The position numbers and the translations under genes were made by a program. From positions 5,735,592-5,799,591 of the forward strand of contig CM055100.1 in the NCBI GenBank assembly GCA_029204225.1: a stretch of DNA of 64,000 nucleotides, read 5' to 3'. Shown one piece after another: positions 51,517-62,620 of the stretch (position 1 is the first letter of the stretch; each line of letters starts with the position of its first letter). The notes below the pieces were generated by a model, which searched no databases, had not been told where the DNA came from, and worked only from the letters and a program-made list of their open reading frames with translations. Source of the DNA: Diphasiastrum complanatum (lineage: Eukaryota; Streptophyta; Lycopodiopsida; Lycopodiales; Lycopodiaceae).

Positions 51517-52675
51517 GATTCTAATGTTTCTTCAACTTTTAGGTTTTGTCCTAAAGCACTTAGCACTCACTTTTCTCTCAACAAATGATAGATAAAGAGA
51601 TCTATGAAGATTTAGGACCCTAAAACACTTCTATCTTGAACCTAGATGGTTTCCAAGCATAGAAAGGAAGATTGAAACACATGCAACACTTTGCACACAC
51701 TAAGAATGGATTACAAAATCAAACCAACCTGAACACACTCTTGCTTAAGCTCTCAAACTTTCCAGCAAGTGACCAAATCAAGTTATGGTGTGAAGAGTTA
51801 CTTGCATTCTTAGAAAATACCCAAAACTAGGATGCCAAGATTACCTAGTAATGAACAAACTTGATCAACATATGATCAACACACTAAGATATTGATTCAA
51901 CCTGTAAAACCACATGTAAACCACACTTCTAAAAGTTTATAAACTCCAGCAAGTGATAAATACAAGATTTAGAGGTGAATGAATGAGCACACTTAGTGAA
52001 TCACAAGACTAGCTTCACTATCTTGTCAAATCTTGGTGTTTAGATGTAGATCTAAGATCACTTCACATGAGAATGTTCCTCAACCTGTTAAGAACCTGAA
52101 AACACACTTGCATAATGGTTAACACCTTCCAGCAAATGCTCCAATCAAATTACATAAGGAGAGTTACTTACATGCTCAACAAAGTACACCAAAAATTATG
52201 CCAAAATTGATGACAATCTTTACAATATGCTCTTCACAATGGAGCTTGCAATATGTTCACCCAAAAAGGGGATCTTTCATCCAAATGGGAGCTTTGCTCA
52301 GCCTTTAGGAGAATTACAACTCACTCAAAAGAGCATTTGTCATCCACTTAAGGAGAAGTTTCATCCACTTAAGGAGAGTGTTCATCCAAGAATGGAGATT
52401 GTCAACAATAGGATTGAAAAGAACATTGTTAGTATTGAATATGCACAAGCCTCACAATCACAAATGATTAGGTGTTATGATCTGATCCAAAATAGTTTCT
52501 TTTCAGCCTCTGATCTTCAATAGACCTGAAATATGCTTTTGATCCACAAGTTCAACTCACAAAACAAAGGTTAGTAAGATTTGATCAACAAAGCAATGCA
52601 AAATCATGCTAGAACTTGATCAAACATCCAAATATCACCAAAAATGGAATACTTACTGTAAATAGAAGCCAACCA
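51517..52675 (-). other. Long leader of the non-autonomous element
   Basis: About 1.16 kb between PBS and gag without a conserved ORF. It contains repeated CAGCAA(G/A)TG / CCAGCAAGTGA strings and a direct CATCCACTTAAGGAGA(A/G) repeat near 52330-52375. It probably carries packaging and dimerisation signals, by position only. Confidence 0.6.
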
Positions 52676-52687
52676 GCTCTGATACCA
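52676..52687 (-). other. Perfect tRNA-iMet primer-binding site
   Basis: The minus strand reads TGGTATCAGAGC, directly abutting the LTR. Confidence 0.97.
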
Positions 52688-53334
52688 TGTGAAAAATATA
52701 GATCCTAAGTGGATCTAAACTCCAAGATCATTGGCTTGAATGCTTGCACTCCAAACTACATAAGCTAGGAATTGGCAACACATTCTATGCTACCTAGAAT
52801 GCAAAGAACTTGATCAAAAAGCATTTATCACAAATGGAAACTTCCATAAACATCAAGTGCGGCCCAAAATAGCATTATACAATCCATAATACATCAGCCT
52901 ATCACTTTTGGAAAGCACCTAAGATCATACACACAAAGCTTGAACTCAATCACTACACAATGCCAACAATGGAAGGAGAACCCAATAGAAAAATCTCTCA
53001 TTAAGCAAATGAATACAATGGATCTGCTCCAACCTGTTTCTCCACGGCCTACCTGCTATATATAGCTGAGAGAGATGACTCTCTCTCCTCTCTCTAGACC
53101 CTCCTTACCTAAAATATGCCCTATATAGGTAAAATTGGCATATATGTCCAAAATACATGAAAATGGACTCATTTCGAAGGTCTTGAAGTTTGACACTTCT
53201 TCATACTGAAAAAATACACTTACTAAAAATATCTAGACCTGTTTCACACGTGTGAAAAGTCAGATCCTAAACTATGTGCCATTTTTAGCAATTTTGGCCT
53301 AAAACTAGACAAGGAAATGTTGACAATTTTCACA
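52688..53334 (-). mobile_element. 5' LTR of the family X non-autonomous element
   Basis: 647 bp, TGTGAAAAATATAGATCC...ATTTTCACA. Same length as, and almost identical to, 47786-48432. The TATA-like CTATATATAG near 53054 would drive minus-strand transcription into gag. Confidence 0.95.
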
Positions 53335-53339
53335 ATAAA
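53335..53339 (+). repeat. Target-site duplication ATAAA (right)
   Basis: Matches 47781-47785. Confidence 0.9.
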
Positions 53340-53829
53340 CATTGGATGAGAACCCATATTTGCTCCCATTTGTTTAGCCAGAACAAAGTTTCCTTCATCA
53401 TTGGTCCAAAGATAGTGATGTTATAGCTTTATGGAAAGCTTATAAGGAGTACTCTCCATTGAAATCGATCACAAATCAATCTGATGTGTCTATCAAGAGT
53501 TATAAAGAATAGGGAGAGGTCCAAAACTTGAGATCAAGACATAGTTTGGAGCTGTTGAACACTTTGAGCCTTCCTTTGAAGCATCTAACACATGCCAAAA
53601 GTAGAATCAAAACTTGTCTATACTCCTCGACTTAGTTTTTTGAGAAATTGATCTTGTTTATCTTGTTTTGTGGAATATTTGAGACCTATCTCAAATACAG
53701 TTGCAAGTTTTCACATAGGACTGGTAGCACATCCGTGAAAATTCCTATAGTGAAAGAGAGTAGCAACATCTAGTTTGTGTGGAGCAAGCTCAAACATATA
53801 ATTGTCCAACAATAAGAAGTCTTCACAAT
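53340..53829 (+). other. 5' flank of a copia element, possible LTR/leader
   Basis: Contains TGGTAGCACATCC at 53722-53734, which matches a TGGTATCAGAGCC primer site at 10 of 13 positions. The young element may thus have inserted in the 5' LTR of this older element. Uncertain. Confidence 0.3.
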
Positions 53830-54622
53830 ATGGCACCTGTAGGAGGATATCTCTTAGAACCAAGTGAAAGACTAAGTACCTCCAATTATTCAATATGGAA
53901 GATTAGGATGGAGTCTGTTCTTATACTCCAGGATGTTATGGACATAGTACTTGGTATTGAGAAGGAGCCTCAAGCACAACTGGAAATACCAAAGTATAGG
54001 AAGAGAGCTAGGATGGCTCTACACTTCATTAAAATGAATGTCTCTAATGAGATTCTAAGAGAAATAGGAACTTACACCACTGCTAAAGAAGCTTGGGATG
54101 CACTTAAGTCTATCTATGAAGCTAAGAACCCTCACTCTTAGAAATCAGGTTTTTCAAAGTTTTCAAAGAAGTGAGGAGAGTGCATCAAATTAAGTTCTAA
54201 GAGTAAAAGATCTTCATTGTGTTGGTGTCACAATCAATCAAGATGAGCTAGTACAAGTCATGCTTAATGGCTTAAAAGAAGACTATGATAATCTTGTTCA
54301 ATCCTTTGCTATAAAGGAAGAGTTGCCCAATTTGGAAACTCTTCAAGGAATTCTCATCTCTGAAGAATGAAGACACAGTTACAAACTTTCAAGGATGAAC
54401 AAACTCGAGCATATTGGAAGTGACAAAGCTCTCTTTGTCAAGGACAAGCATAAAGGGAGGAGCAAGAACCAGTTTTCTCAAGCTTTCAACAAAGACAAAG
54501 CCAAAGACAAAGACAAAGATGGAGAAGAGGATGACTCAACTCATCCTTCTACTTCCAAGACCAAGAAGAAGAAAGTCAAGTGTTTCTTTTGTGGCAAGAA
54601 GGGGCACTATGCCTCTAATTGA
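53830..54622 (+). pseudogene. Copia gag, decayed (relative of family X Gag)
   Basis: The ATG at 53830 (MAPVGGYLLEPSERLS) is chosen by alignment with family X Gag. Then SNYSIWKIRMESVL, ALHFIKMNVSNEIL, EAWDALKSIYEAKN, and after a frame break VMLNGLKEDYDNLVQSFAIK. The zinc knuckle reads CFFCGKKGHYASN followed by TGA exactly where the last Cys should be. At least four stops or shifts. The similarity to the intact Gag at 50719-51516 runs the full length, placing both in one lineage. Confidence 0.85.
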
Positions 54623-55372
54623 TTCAAAAAGGAAAATCAACTCAAACAAGCAAATCTCTCTAATGATAAAGAAGAAGGCTTTATAGCGAGTGATGGAGAA
54701 GGATCCCTCATGGTGTCAATCTTTTCTTCAACATCCTTCAAGAAGGATGGAGCATGGTACATCGATAGTGGTGCCTTATCACATATGTGTTGTTGAAAGG
54801 AGTCTTTTGACTCTATTGTACCTTATAAAGGACTTAAAAGATCTATTTATACAACAAATGATCACAAATGCTCTATTGAAGGAATTGGCAATATTCCATT
54901 AAAACTTGCTTCTTCTAAAGTTCTATTACTTCCAATGTTCTTTTTGCTCCTAAGCTTACAAAGAACTTGATAAGTGTTGGAAAGTTGTTTGATTGTGGTT
55001 GTGATGTGAAATTCAATGACAATACTTGCTTAATTAAGAAAGGTGATGAGATGCTAGCTAATGGATCTAGATATGGTGGCATCTTCAAGTTAAATTCTTA
55101 TGAGAATGCAAACTTTTGTGAAATTGCCTTTATGTCTAAGGAGGACTTATGACATAGGAGGTTGGGGCATCCTAACTATAAATCTATGCTTTCTATGATC
55201 AAGAATGATAAGGCTATTGGCCTACCAAGATCACTTTCCAAAGATATCAAGCCATGTGAGACTTGTGCTATTGCAAAATTACATAGAAAGCCATGTCAAG
55301 TCTTCTATTAAGACTTCTCATCCTTTGGAAATAATTCACTCGAACGTTCATTTTTCTTCCTCAAAAAGTATT
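54623..55372 (+). pseudogene. Copia protease, pre-integrase and start of integrase
   Basis: Protease active site WYIDSGALSHM (about 54754-54786). APKLTKNLISV end motif (frameshifted, about 54940-54975), HRRLGHPN (about 55153) with CETCAIAK (about 55258) for the pre-integrase zinc site, then IIHSNVHFSS (about 55335), in which the first integrase Asp reads Asn. The solo LTR at 55378 interrupts the integrase core. Confidence 0.8.
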
Positions 55373-55377
55373 GGCGG

Positions 55378-56160
55378 TGACAAGATTTTCAGAATTCACA
55401 CGTGTGGGGAATGTCCACAAGTATGATTGATCTTGATTAAGCTTTGTGATTAGCAAAGTAACCTGATTCTAGATTGTTTAGCAAGATCTAGTTTAGAAGA
55501 AATGGCTTGACCACAATCTAGCATGCTGAGCATCAGATTATGATAGCAATGAATCAAAGAATGAACAAAAGTACAAGATTTTAGTGTATTAGCATTGCTT
55601 CAACACAATTTAGAGAGAGAAAGCTAGAGAGATAACAAGCAAAATAGTCTAGATCCAAATTGGCATGAGGTAGCTACAAAACTTTGGTTCTTCATCAATG
55701 ATTGTGAGGAGAGCTACACATATTTATGGAGTTTGAGGTAGAACCACATCTATCCATTCCAAAATGACAACTAAAGTGACATCTAGAGTCTATGTGACAT
55801 TTGTCACTTGCCATGCATGAAATTCTACCAATTTTTTACAAGTGTACTAGTTCTAACTAATAAAGTACAAATCATCATGCATGTGTCCATTATACTTTGT
55901 GCATGCCTTGCATGTCACTAGGATCACTTACAATTAATGCATGTGAATTGCCACGAGTTTCTACAAGCATGACTTTGCCAATTCTACGTCTACAAACTAT
56001 ATGCAAGTTGTATTCTTCAAACTAGACATTACATAACCATGTAGCTCTAGTTCTACATAGGCCAAACTTGGCATTTTGCATTTATGAGCTACATACTTGC
56101 ATGGTACAACATTTGTAGCAAGCCAAGAAATCAATATGATTTGTTTTTCCAATTTTAACA
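55378..56160. mobile_element. Solo LTR (783 bp) with TSD GGCGG inside copia integrase
   Basis: The insert begins TGACAAGATTTTCAG and ends CAATTTTAACA, with GGCGG directly before (55373-55377) and after (56161-56165). No PBS, PPT or coding sequence is inside, and the interrupted integrase frame resumes exactly after it (GGATCFVTFID). This is the signature of LTR-LTR recombination leaving one LTR. Its source element is not in the window. It contains an ACACGTGTGGGG string near 55399. Confidence 0.9.
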
Positions 56161-57025
56161 GGCGGTGCTACTTGTTTTGTTACCTTCATTGATGATTTTA
56201 CAAGGTATACTAGGTTGTACCTTCTTTCTTCAAAATCTATGGTGTTTGAACACTTCCTAGTTTTCAATTAAAGCTTATGCTGAGAAACAATTTTCTTTCA
56301 AAAGTAAAGCTTTGAGATGTGATGGAGGAGGTGAATACATCTCCAATAAGTTCTATAATTATTGTGAGGTTGAAGGGATTAAAAGAGAGTTTTCTTGTGC
56401 TTATTCCCCATCTCAAAATGGGGTTGCCGAAAGAAAAAAATGATCTCTATGTGAATGTGCTAAAGCAATCCGAGTTGAAGCTTCTTTGCCTATTGAATAT
56501 CTGAAGGCTTTATTCAAGAAGAAACCTAAGGTTGATCACCTTAGAGTTTTTGGATGTGCTTGCTTTGTTCATATATCCTTGGAAACAAGGAAAAGAAATG
56601 ATCCAAATTCAGTCAAAGGGATCATGGTTGGATACTCATCCAACAAGAAGGCGTACCTCAATTACAATTGAGAGTAGAGATGTTATTTTTCATGAGAATA
56701 AAAAATACATCTTTGATGAGGCCGAGATCAAAGATTCTCAAAAGGATTCTCCTATCATCACCCTTGAAGATTATCATGGAGAGATGGGGCCGAGAATTGA
56801 GGAGGAGTCACCTCGAGTTTTCTCACCAAGGAGATCACAAAGAGAAAGATCCGAGCCTAAGAGGCTCACATATGGAGATAAAGGCAAACAAGTGGAACTC
56901 AACTCCACTAATTATGCATATTTTGTTTCACATGAAGAGCCAAAGGATGTACATGAAGCAATCAACTCAAGAGAATGGTTTCTAGCCATGAAGGAGGAGT
57001 ATGATGCATTGATTGCCAACAAGAC
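56161..57025 (+). pseudogene. Copia integrase (rest) and linker
   Basis: GGATCFVTFIDDFTRYTRL then LRCDGGGEYISN (second Asp kept) and SQNGVAERKK (Glu kept), then LFKKKPKVDHLRVFGCACF and GIMVGYSS. A frameshift near 56650 leads to a linker with SPRRSQRERSEPKRL, a common copia integrase-RT spacer, and ends with WFLAMKEEYDALIANKT before a stop. Broken by several stops. Confidence 0.8.
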
Positions 57026-57690
57026 ATGAGAGCTTGTGGATCTTCCATCCAACAAGCATACTATTGGTTGCAAATGGGTTTTTCGAGTCAAATATAATCA
57101 AGATGGCACAATCAACAAGTACAAGACAAGACTTTGTGCAAAGGGCTTTGCCCAAGTTTATGGACTTGATTATGAGGAGACTTTTGCTCCTGTTGCAAAG
57201 ATGGTATCAATAAGAGTCATCATTTCTATTGCTTGTTTTTTCAAATGAAAAGTTTTTCAACTAGATGTCTCAAATGCTTTCTTAAATGGATATCTAGAAG
57301 AAGAGATTTATATGGAACAAACTCCTGGGTTTATCCAAGACAAGGCCAAAGTCTGCTTGCTCTTCAAAAGTCTCTATGGACTAAAGCAAGCACCAAGATC
57401 GTGGTATTCACGACTTAACACTTTCCTTATCTCACTAGGATTCAGTCTTAGTAACTACGATCCTTCCTTGTATGTCAAGTTCTATGATAGTGATATTGTC
57501 ATTCTTCTAATTTATGTTGATGATATTATACTAACAGGAAGTTGTATCAATTTAGTTGAAGAAACCAAAATTGCACTTGGAAGAGAATTCAAGATGTAAG
57601 ATCTTGGAAAAATTCATTACATCTTAGGATTAGAGATTGACTTCCATAGAGAGAAAGCTTTTGTTTGTGAATCTAAGTATGCTCTTTCAA
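57026..57690 (+). pseudogene. Copia reverse transcriptase
   Basis: GCKWVFRVKYNQDGTI, YEETFAPVAKM, FQLDVSNAFLNGYLEEEIYM, SLYGLKQAPRSWY and the active site YVDDIILTG (about 57513-57540) are all present and canonical apart from DVSNAF for DVK(T/N)AF. Stops at 57027-57029 (TGA), about 57246-57248 and 57597-57599 interrupt it. Confidence 0.85.
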
Positions 57691-58046
57691 TGTTGAAAAA
57701 GTTTAATATGCTAGATTGTAAGAGTATTGATACTCCTATGGAGCAGATTGTAAAAGACCCTAATAAAGGTGACGAAAGATCCTTCAAGGACATCACTCTT
57801 TTTAGGAGTCTTATAGGCTCCTTAATTTGGCTTACCGTAACTAGGCCTGATGTAAGTTTTAGTTTTCATAAGTTGAGCCAAGCTATGCAAAGTCCTACTA
57901 TTCATCATTGGAAAATGGCCAAAAGGTACTTAGGTACATATCTTCAACCTATGGTTATGGTTTGTTATACAAAAGTGAAGATCTTTCTATTGTTGGCTAT
58001 TCTGACTTGGATTTTGCTAGTGATAAAGTGGATCAGAAATCTACAA
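57690..58046 (+). pseudogene. Copia RT end and start of RNase H, truncated
   Basis: SLIGSLIWLTVTRPDVSFS (about 57810-57860), then after a one-base shift GYSDLDFASDKVDQKST (about 57993-58040), the first RNase H motif. Homology stops there, so the rest of RNase H, the PPT and the 3' LTR are missing. Confidence 0.8.
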
Positions 58047-58734
58047 ATGCATCGGTATACGACGCATTCCTAAACGTTTGGGATCTAGCAAATGAATAAG
58101 CTAATCATCAAAAAACTCAAGTTCTCCCACAGTAAGAATGTCATCCTCACCGGTGGATATTTCAGTAAGAAAAACATCCTCAGGTATCCACTCAATAGGG
58201 AGTGTATCTGATAGATCCAGATCGAAGTTGAGCATCCATTATCAATAGGATCGAGATCATGTTGTAGATGTACTAATTGACAAGTGGGTACATCTCCATT
58301 GCATTACCATTATACTGCAAATCATAGAAGTTTGAAGTAGGCAGACCCTGTCGGTTGATAGCTGGCTGGAATCTGTCAATTAGAGAATAAGCGCTAGTAG
58401 AAAGAGGAACTAACTAGAGAGAGAATTACAGCACATTGGCACCGATACTCTTGATCATCTTCTTGCATCTGAAGATATCATTTTACCAGTTTATCTTTCA
58501 ATTCTAGCAATTTCTGCTTGCCTGCATGCATTTTTACATTCACTGCTTTTCTATCCGCACGCATTGCCTCTGAAACCATCATTAGATCCATACCCAATCA
58601 CACACAGTTATGACAACCCACCGCCCCACTGCTTTCCATAGCTCTTGCAATTTTTATGACAACCCATTGCTTTCCATCGCTCTTGCAATTTTTTAGGGGA
58701 GGAAGAACTGTTGCTTGAACTGTTGCTTTAAAAA
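58047..58734. other. No gene recognised; possible start of the next LTR
   Basis: No coding evidence. It lies between the truncated copia element and the CCGACG array that precedes the next copia PBS. Confidence 0.35.
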
Positions 58735-59170
58735 ATTCCCATCCGACGTGCATCCGACGACTAGTTAAAAATTGTGATGATTGCATCCAAAGACTAGTTA
58801 AAACAATTCTATTCGATGATTGCAACCGCCAGCTTTTGCATCCGCCAGTGTTGCATATGACGTTGCATTCGACAGTGCATCAGAATTAATTCCCATCCGA
58901 CGTGCACCCGACAACCTTGAAAACTTTCCATTCGACGTTGCATCCGACGACTTGATAAATTATTATTCTATTTGAGTTGTATTCGATGAAATTTTTGTCC
59001 GACGATTGCATCCGATGACTTTCTGTCCGACGTCGATGATTTTATGTCCGACGGCTAGTTTCTAGTTTTCATTCGACATTGCATCTGACGATTTTATGTC
59101 CGACATGCACCCGATGATTTGCCTGTTCCATCTGACAATGTAGCTTAACTTACTTTCCATCCGACGTAGG
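58735..59170 (+). repeat. Degenerate CATCCGACG(A/T)-type motif array
   Basis: Over 15 copies of CCGACG or near variants (TCCGACG, TTCGACG, CCGATGA, CTGACGA), mostly as (CAT)CCGACG(A)TT-like 8-12-mers at irregular spacing of about 10-40 bp. They often alternate between GCATCCGAC and TGTCCGAC forms. Not a clean tandem repeat. It would fall in the U3 part if the LTR ends at about 59985. Confidence 0.75.
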
Positions 59171-59985
59171 AAACAAAATGTTTCTATTGCCAAAGCTTTG
59201 CTAGCTTTCAATCCTGAATTTTTGACAAAAACGACACGACACGACACAACATGACATGAAATCAATCATACTCCTCAACTGACCAAGAAGATCAACCAAG
59301 TACCATGGGGTACAAATATTTAATCAGATATCATGACATCAGCAAAAGTAATCTAGATCATGGCTAATCTGCCACTCTTGTAGTTCATGATTAGTTGTAG
59401 ATGCTTAATCTTTCTAATCTAGAAGTTACACAACGCAAGTTCATGAACTATATTCTTTCTGCTAGATGCATAATACTGTAAGAAAAGAAGTAAAAAAAAA
59501 AAGACGAAAATACATAATACATGTCCGCTTGTGAGCGAGACAATTTTGTAGAGGATCTGTAGATCCAGAAGTCCACTAGTAAGCGAGACATCATTTGTGA
59601 GAGAACTGTATATTTCTCATGCCAATGCACTGTGTGGATCTATCATGCAATGCTCGAAAAACAGAAGATCAATAGATAATATTGTAGCTGTTAGGCACAT
59701 ATTAATCTGTATGATTGTATGACCTTGAATGTATTTTTGTCTGCTACTATTCGTGTATCTGATTCACTTGTTAATTCAATTTCACACTTTGGTTTGATTT
59801 TGTTGAATGCTATATTAATCTATTAACGTAGATCAGCAGAGTCTATCTACACTCTGAAGGATTGTAGGAATGATATAGCTGGCAGTGACCAACAGTCATA
59901 TCTGAATTCTTGACGAACTGATTTCGTGTTTCGTGTTTCATTTCATTTCGATTTGTTTCACGATCTCTATGCTTCAAGTATGAAT
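59171..59985 (+). mobile_element. Probable 5' LTR (downstream part) of the copia element at 60 kb
   Basis: The right end is inferred from the PBS at 59986. The left end is unresolved and the LTR may include the CCGACG array. An (ACACG)n pentamer run is present at about 59231-59250. No second LTR copy in the window. Confidence 0.45.
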
Positions 59986-59997
59986 CAATATCAGAGC
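59986..59997 (+). other. Primer-binding site, degenerate
   Basis: CAATATCAGAGC retains 10 of 12 bases of TGGTATCAGAGC and precedes a copia gag by about 280 bp. Confidence 0.65.
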
Positions 59998-60277
59998 TCG
60001 TTTAAGTTTCGCTTCACTTTGCTTTGTTTCATTTTTGCCTAGATTTCGTCTCATTTCATTTTGTTACGTTATAGAGCCTGATTGATCCAACACGAATTAT
60101 TCTTGAACAGAAATAATTGGAGTTTCGTAAAAGTTTTGAGAATCGTTTGAGAGACTTTTATTAGTTTGTCACCAAAGTTCTAGCTGGAATTTTTCATTTT
60201 TTTAATGCACCTATCAAATCCAAGAGGCAAAGCATTCAAACAAACAACCATCAACAAGTGAACACATTTTAGGAGCA

Positions 60278-61044
60278 ATGGCTTCAATCAGCAGTATACA
60301 ATCAAAGATCTGTACAATTATGGATTCATCAGGATCTAACTTCCTTGCATGGAAAGTTAGGACCTCGTTGTGATACTAAAGAGTGAAGGATTATTCCCTT
60401 GGGTCGATGGCACCAAGGAGATGCCTACAATGACAGGCAAGGAGCTACGTGAATGGAGGGAGAAGAATGACAGGGCGATAGCCTTGTTATCATCATTTCT
60501 AGGATAGCCTCACACTTGACCTGGCTACACTCTCTAAAGCAAAAGAGATGTGGGATACACTACTCACAAGATTTCAGACAAAATCACGCAGTCAGATAAT
60601 TATGCTTGAAGATCAACTGACGAACCTGCAGTGGGATGACAAAGACCTCACTTCTTTCGTTAGGAAGATGAAGGATCTATTCCTATCACTACACAATTCT
60701 GGAGCAGAAAATACAGTGTCAGCAGAGAAGCAGCTCACTTATCTATTGAGAGCCTTACCAAGATCCTTCCAGACAACCAAAACCCTGCTAGACAAGGATC
60801 CTACAATGACAATCGAAAAGGCAATTGTCGAGATTCGAGAGGAAGTCGAGGCTCAAGAGCACCTTGATCACAAGGATGGTTCTGACCAAGCCCTCTACAA
60901 CAATAAAGAAAAGACAAAGAAACAATTCAAGCCTAAGAGGGAGTTAGATCGAAAGCAAGATCGTGAACAACAAGCAGAAGGAAGCAGCAAAGGCAAATTG
61001 AAGAACAAAGGAAGACCGAAACAGCAAAGTGCATCAAACTCATG
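60278..61044 (+). pseudogene. Copia gag, second lineage, broken
   Basis: A start MASISSIQSKICTIMDSSGSNF with FLAWKVRTSL is followed by stops and a shift. It then continues as an open 165-codon stretch from 60548: MWDTLLTRFQTKSRSQ, QLTNLQW..DLTSFVRKMKDLF, LLRALPRSFQTTK and a Lys-rich tail. This is the capsid-like part of Gag; the zinc knuckle is missing. Its sequence is unlike the family X Gag. Confidence 0.75.
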
Positions 61045-61232
61045 ATGATTCGCCAGACACTCTATGGCACAAGAGACTTTGCCATATGAATTCAATGGCA
61101 CTATACCAAGCAAGTCATCATGGAGCAATCACAGGGGTGAGTATCTCGAATGCAACCAGTTTGACGACCTGTGATGCATGTCTGAAAGGTAAGATGTCAC
61201 GCACTCCATTTGTCAAGGCCCTATCGGCTTAG
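61045..61232 (+). pseudogene. Copia pre-integrase zinc fragment
   Basis: LWHKRLCHMNSMALYQ (usual LGHLN here CHMN) then CDACLKGK give the H-H-C-C pre-integrase site. It directly follows gag, so protease has been deleted. Sequence after SRTPFVKA is unrelated. Confidence 0.75.
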
Positions 61233-61339
61233 ATTTAAGGTAAACCAAGATCCTGGACCATCCAGATGGACACCTAATCCTGACGATCACACTGTTCACC
61301 ATGCTCACCATGCTGCAAGATCTGACAAACGAACACCCT

Positions 61340-61920
61340 GACTGGAATTACCAAAGTTGGACGGTAATGTGGTTCCTCATAGATTTTTACAAGTCTTTGA
61401 GAATGCATGCGAAGTGTATGGAGAATATACTGACAATGCAAAAATCCAACTTTTCTCAATGACCATGGTAGATAAAGCACGAGAATGGTTTTTTTAACCT
61501 CGATCGTGATGATCGACGAGATTTGTCAGAACTGAAAGAGTCTTTCATTAAATGCTTCGAGCTTTTTAGACTCATAGAAACCCCTTTATACGCCTTAGTA
61601 ATATAAAAATAAAAAAAGATGCACATGTACGTGACTACATCGAGCGCTTCAAACGTCTCAGAAGTCAAGTCCATGAACAACCAACTGACAAAATGTTGAT
61701 CATATGGTTTATAGTTGGTCTTCCCAAACGCATCCAGAAAGAGCTTAAACCTATCGACCAAAATGGTTATGCCTTCAGCACTTCAGAAGCGATGTTTTGT
61801 ATGCGGAGAAACCACTCACTTTCAAAGTGAATGTAGACTTCTTTATGACTTTGTAGCTGAGTGTGTTGATTGTATTAGAAGGCATTGCTATAAAGATTGT
61901 CCTAACTAAACCAAGAAGAC
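61340..61920 (+). pseudogene. Ty3/gypsy gag fragment with zinc knuckle
   Basis: FLQVFENACEVYGEY, SMTMVDKAREWF (about 61390-61495) and, after a break, RDYIERFKRLRSQVHEQP and WFIVGLPKRIQKEL (about 61630-61750) are the retrotransposon-gag domain of plant gypsy elements. A CX2CX4HX4C knuckle CFVCGETTHFQSEC follows at about 61797-61838, and a second cluster CVDCIRRHCYKDC lacks one residue of the spacing. Frames are broken throughout. Confidence 0.7.
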
Positions 61921-61989
61921 AGTTCCAGCATGTAGGGTATCTAAAGAGCCGTTGCATGCAATCACACATGCACAACATAAGGTCTTAGA

Positions 61990-62620
61990 TCAGTCTAAGG
62001 CAATACCATGAGTTTCGAGATGAGTTTGATAGAGTTGAAGATAGGATTTCTACTTCGCCATCCGCCTAGTTACCTATGCAGGGGCAACCGCCACAAGGAA
62101 TAGAGGTTCTTTCTAATCTCTTACAAGCCCAAATCACCATGCCCTTCTACACGATTGTCAAGTTTTCCAAACCTTTGCATGATGCTATACTGCAAAGCTC
62201 CCAACAGCCTGATGTACCTGATGAGATGAGACATCCGGAAAACGCTAAAGTGGTTCATAATGTTGACATGAGCTTACTTCATATAGGTGTTGCTAAAGGT
62301 AACAGCATCACTTTATCCGTGCATTACAAATCTTAGCCATCCATGAGAGTATCGATTCGACCATAAAGGGTCATTATGTGCAGAGTACTAATATCATTAA
62401 CTGGGGTCATGCTTTAGCAACTATCAATTGTGTCAATGCCACTCTTTGTGAATGCAAGGTTCAAGTAGAGGTCCCAATCGAAATCACTATACACTCCACT
62501 GATATCAACACTCTCATTCCTATGTTCTATAGTATGTTTGAAATGTTTCTTGAGTTCTTACAAATTGTAGATTATTGCTACACTAATATAAGTAAGAACA
62601 TGGAATGGATTTGAAACTAC
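61990..62620 (+). pseudogene. Possible gypsy gag-to-protease region
   Basis: Two open stretches (86 codons at 62076, 78 codons at 62378) in the same orientation as the gypsy gag, with PFYTIVKFSKPLHDAIL and INWGHALATINCVNATL. No catalytic DSG/DGG could be found. Assigned by position only. Confidence 0.3.

Larger units (their letters stand above)
47786..53334 (-). mobile_element. Complete, young non-autonomous LTR retrotransposon (family X): gag plus novel ORF, no pol
   Basis: A 5549-bp element with all structural marks: 5-bp TSD, two 647-bp LTRs, a perfect PBS, a PPT and an uninterrupted gag. From right to left on the minus strand: LTR, PBS, ~1.1-kb leader, gag, ORF X (560 codons), in-frame TAA, 200 more codons, PPT, LTR. 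Protease, integrase, RT and RNase H motifs are absent throughout. It fits the TR-GAG-like non-autonomous class but with an unusually long extra ORF. By eye the LTRs differ at two positions, so insertion was recent. Confidence 0.92.
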
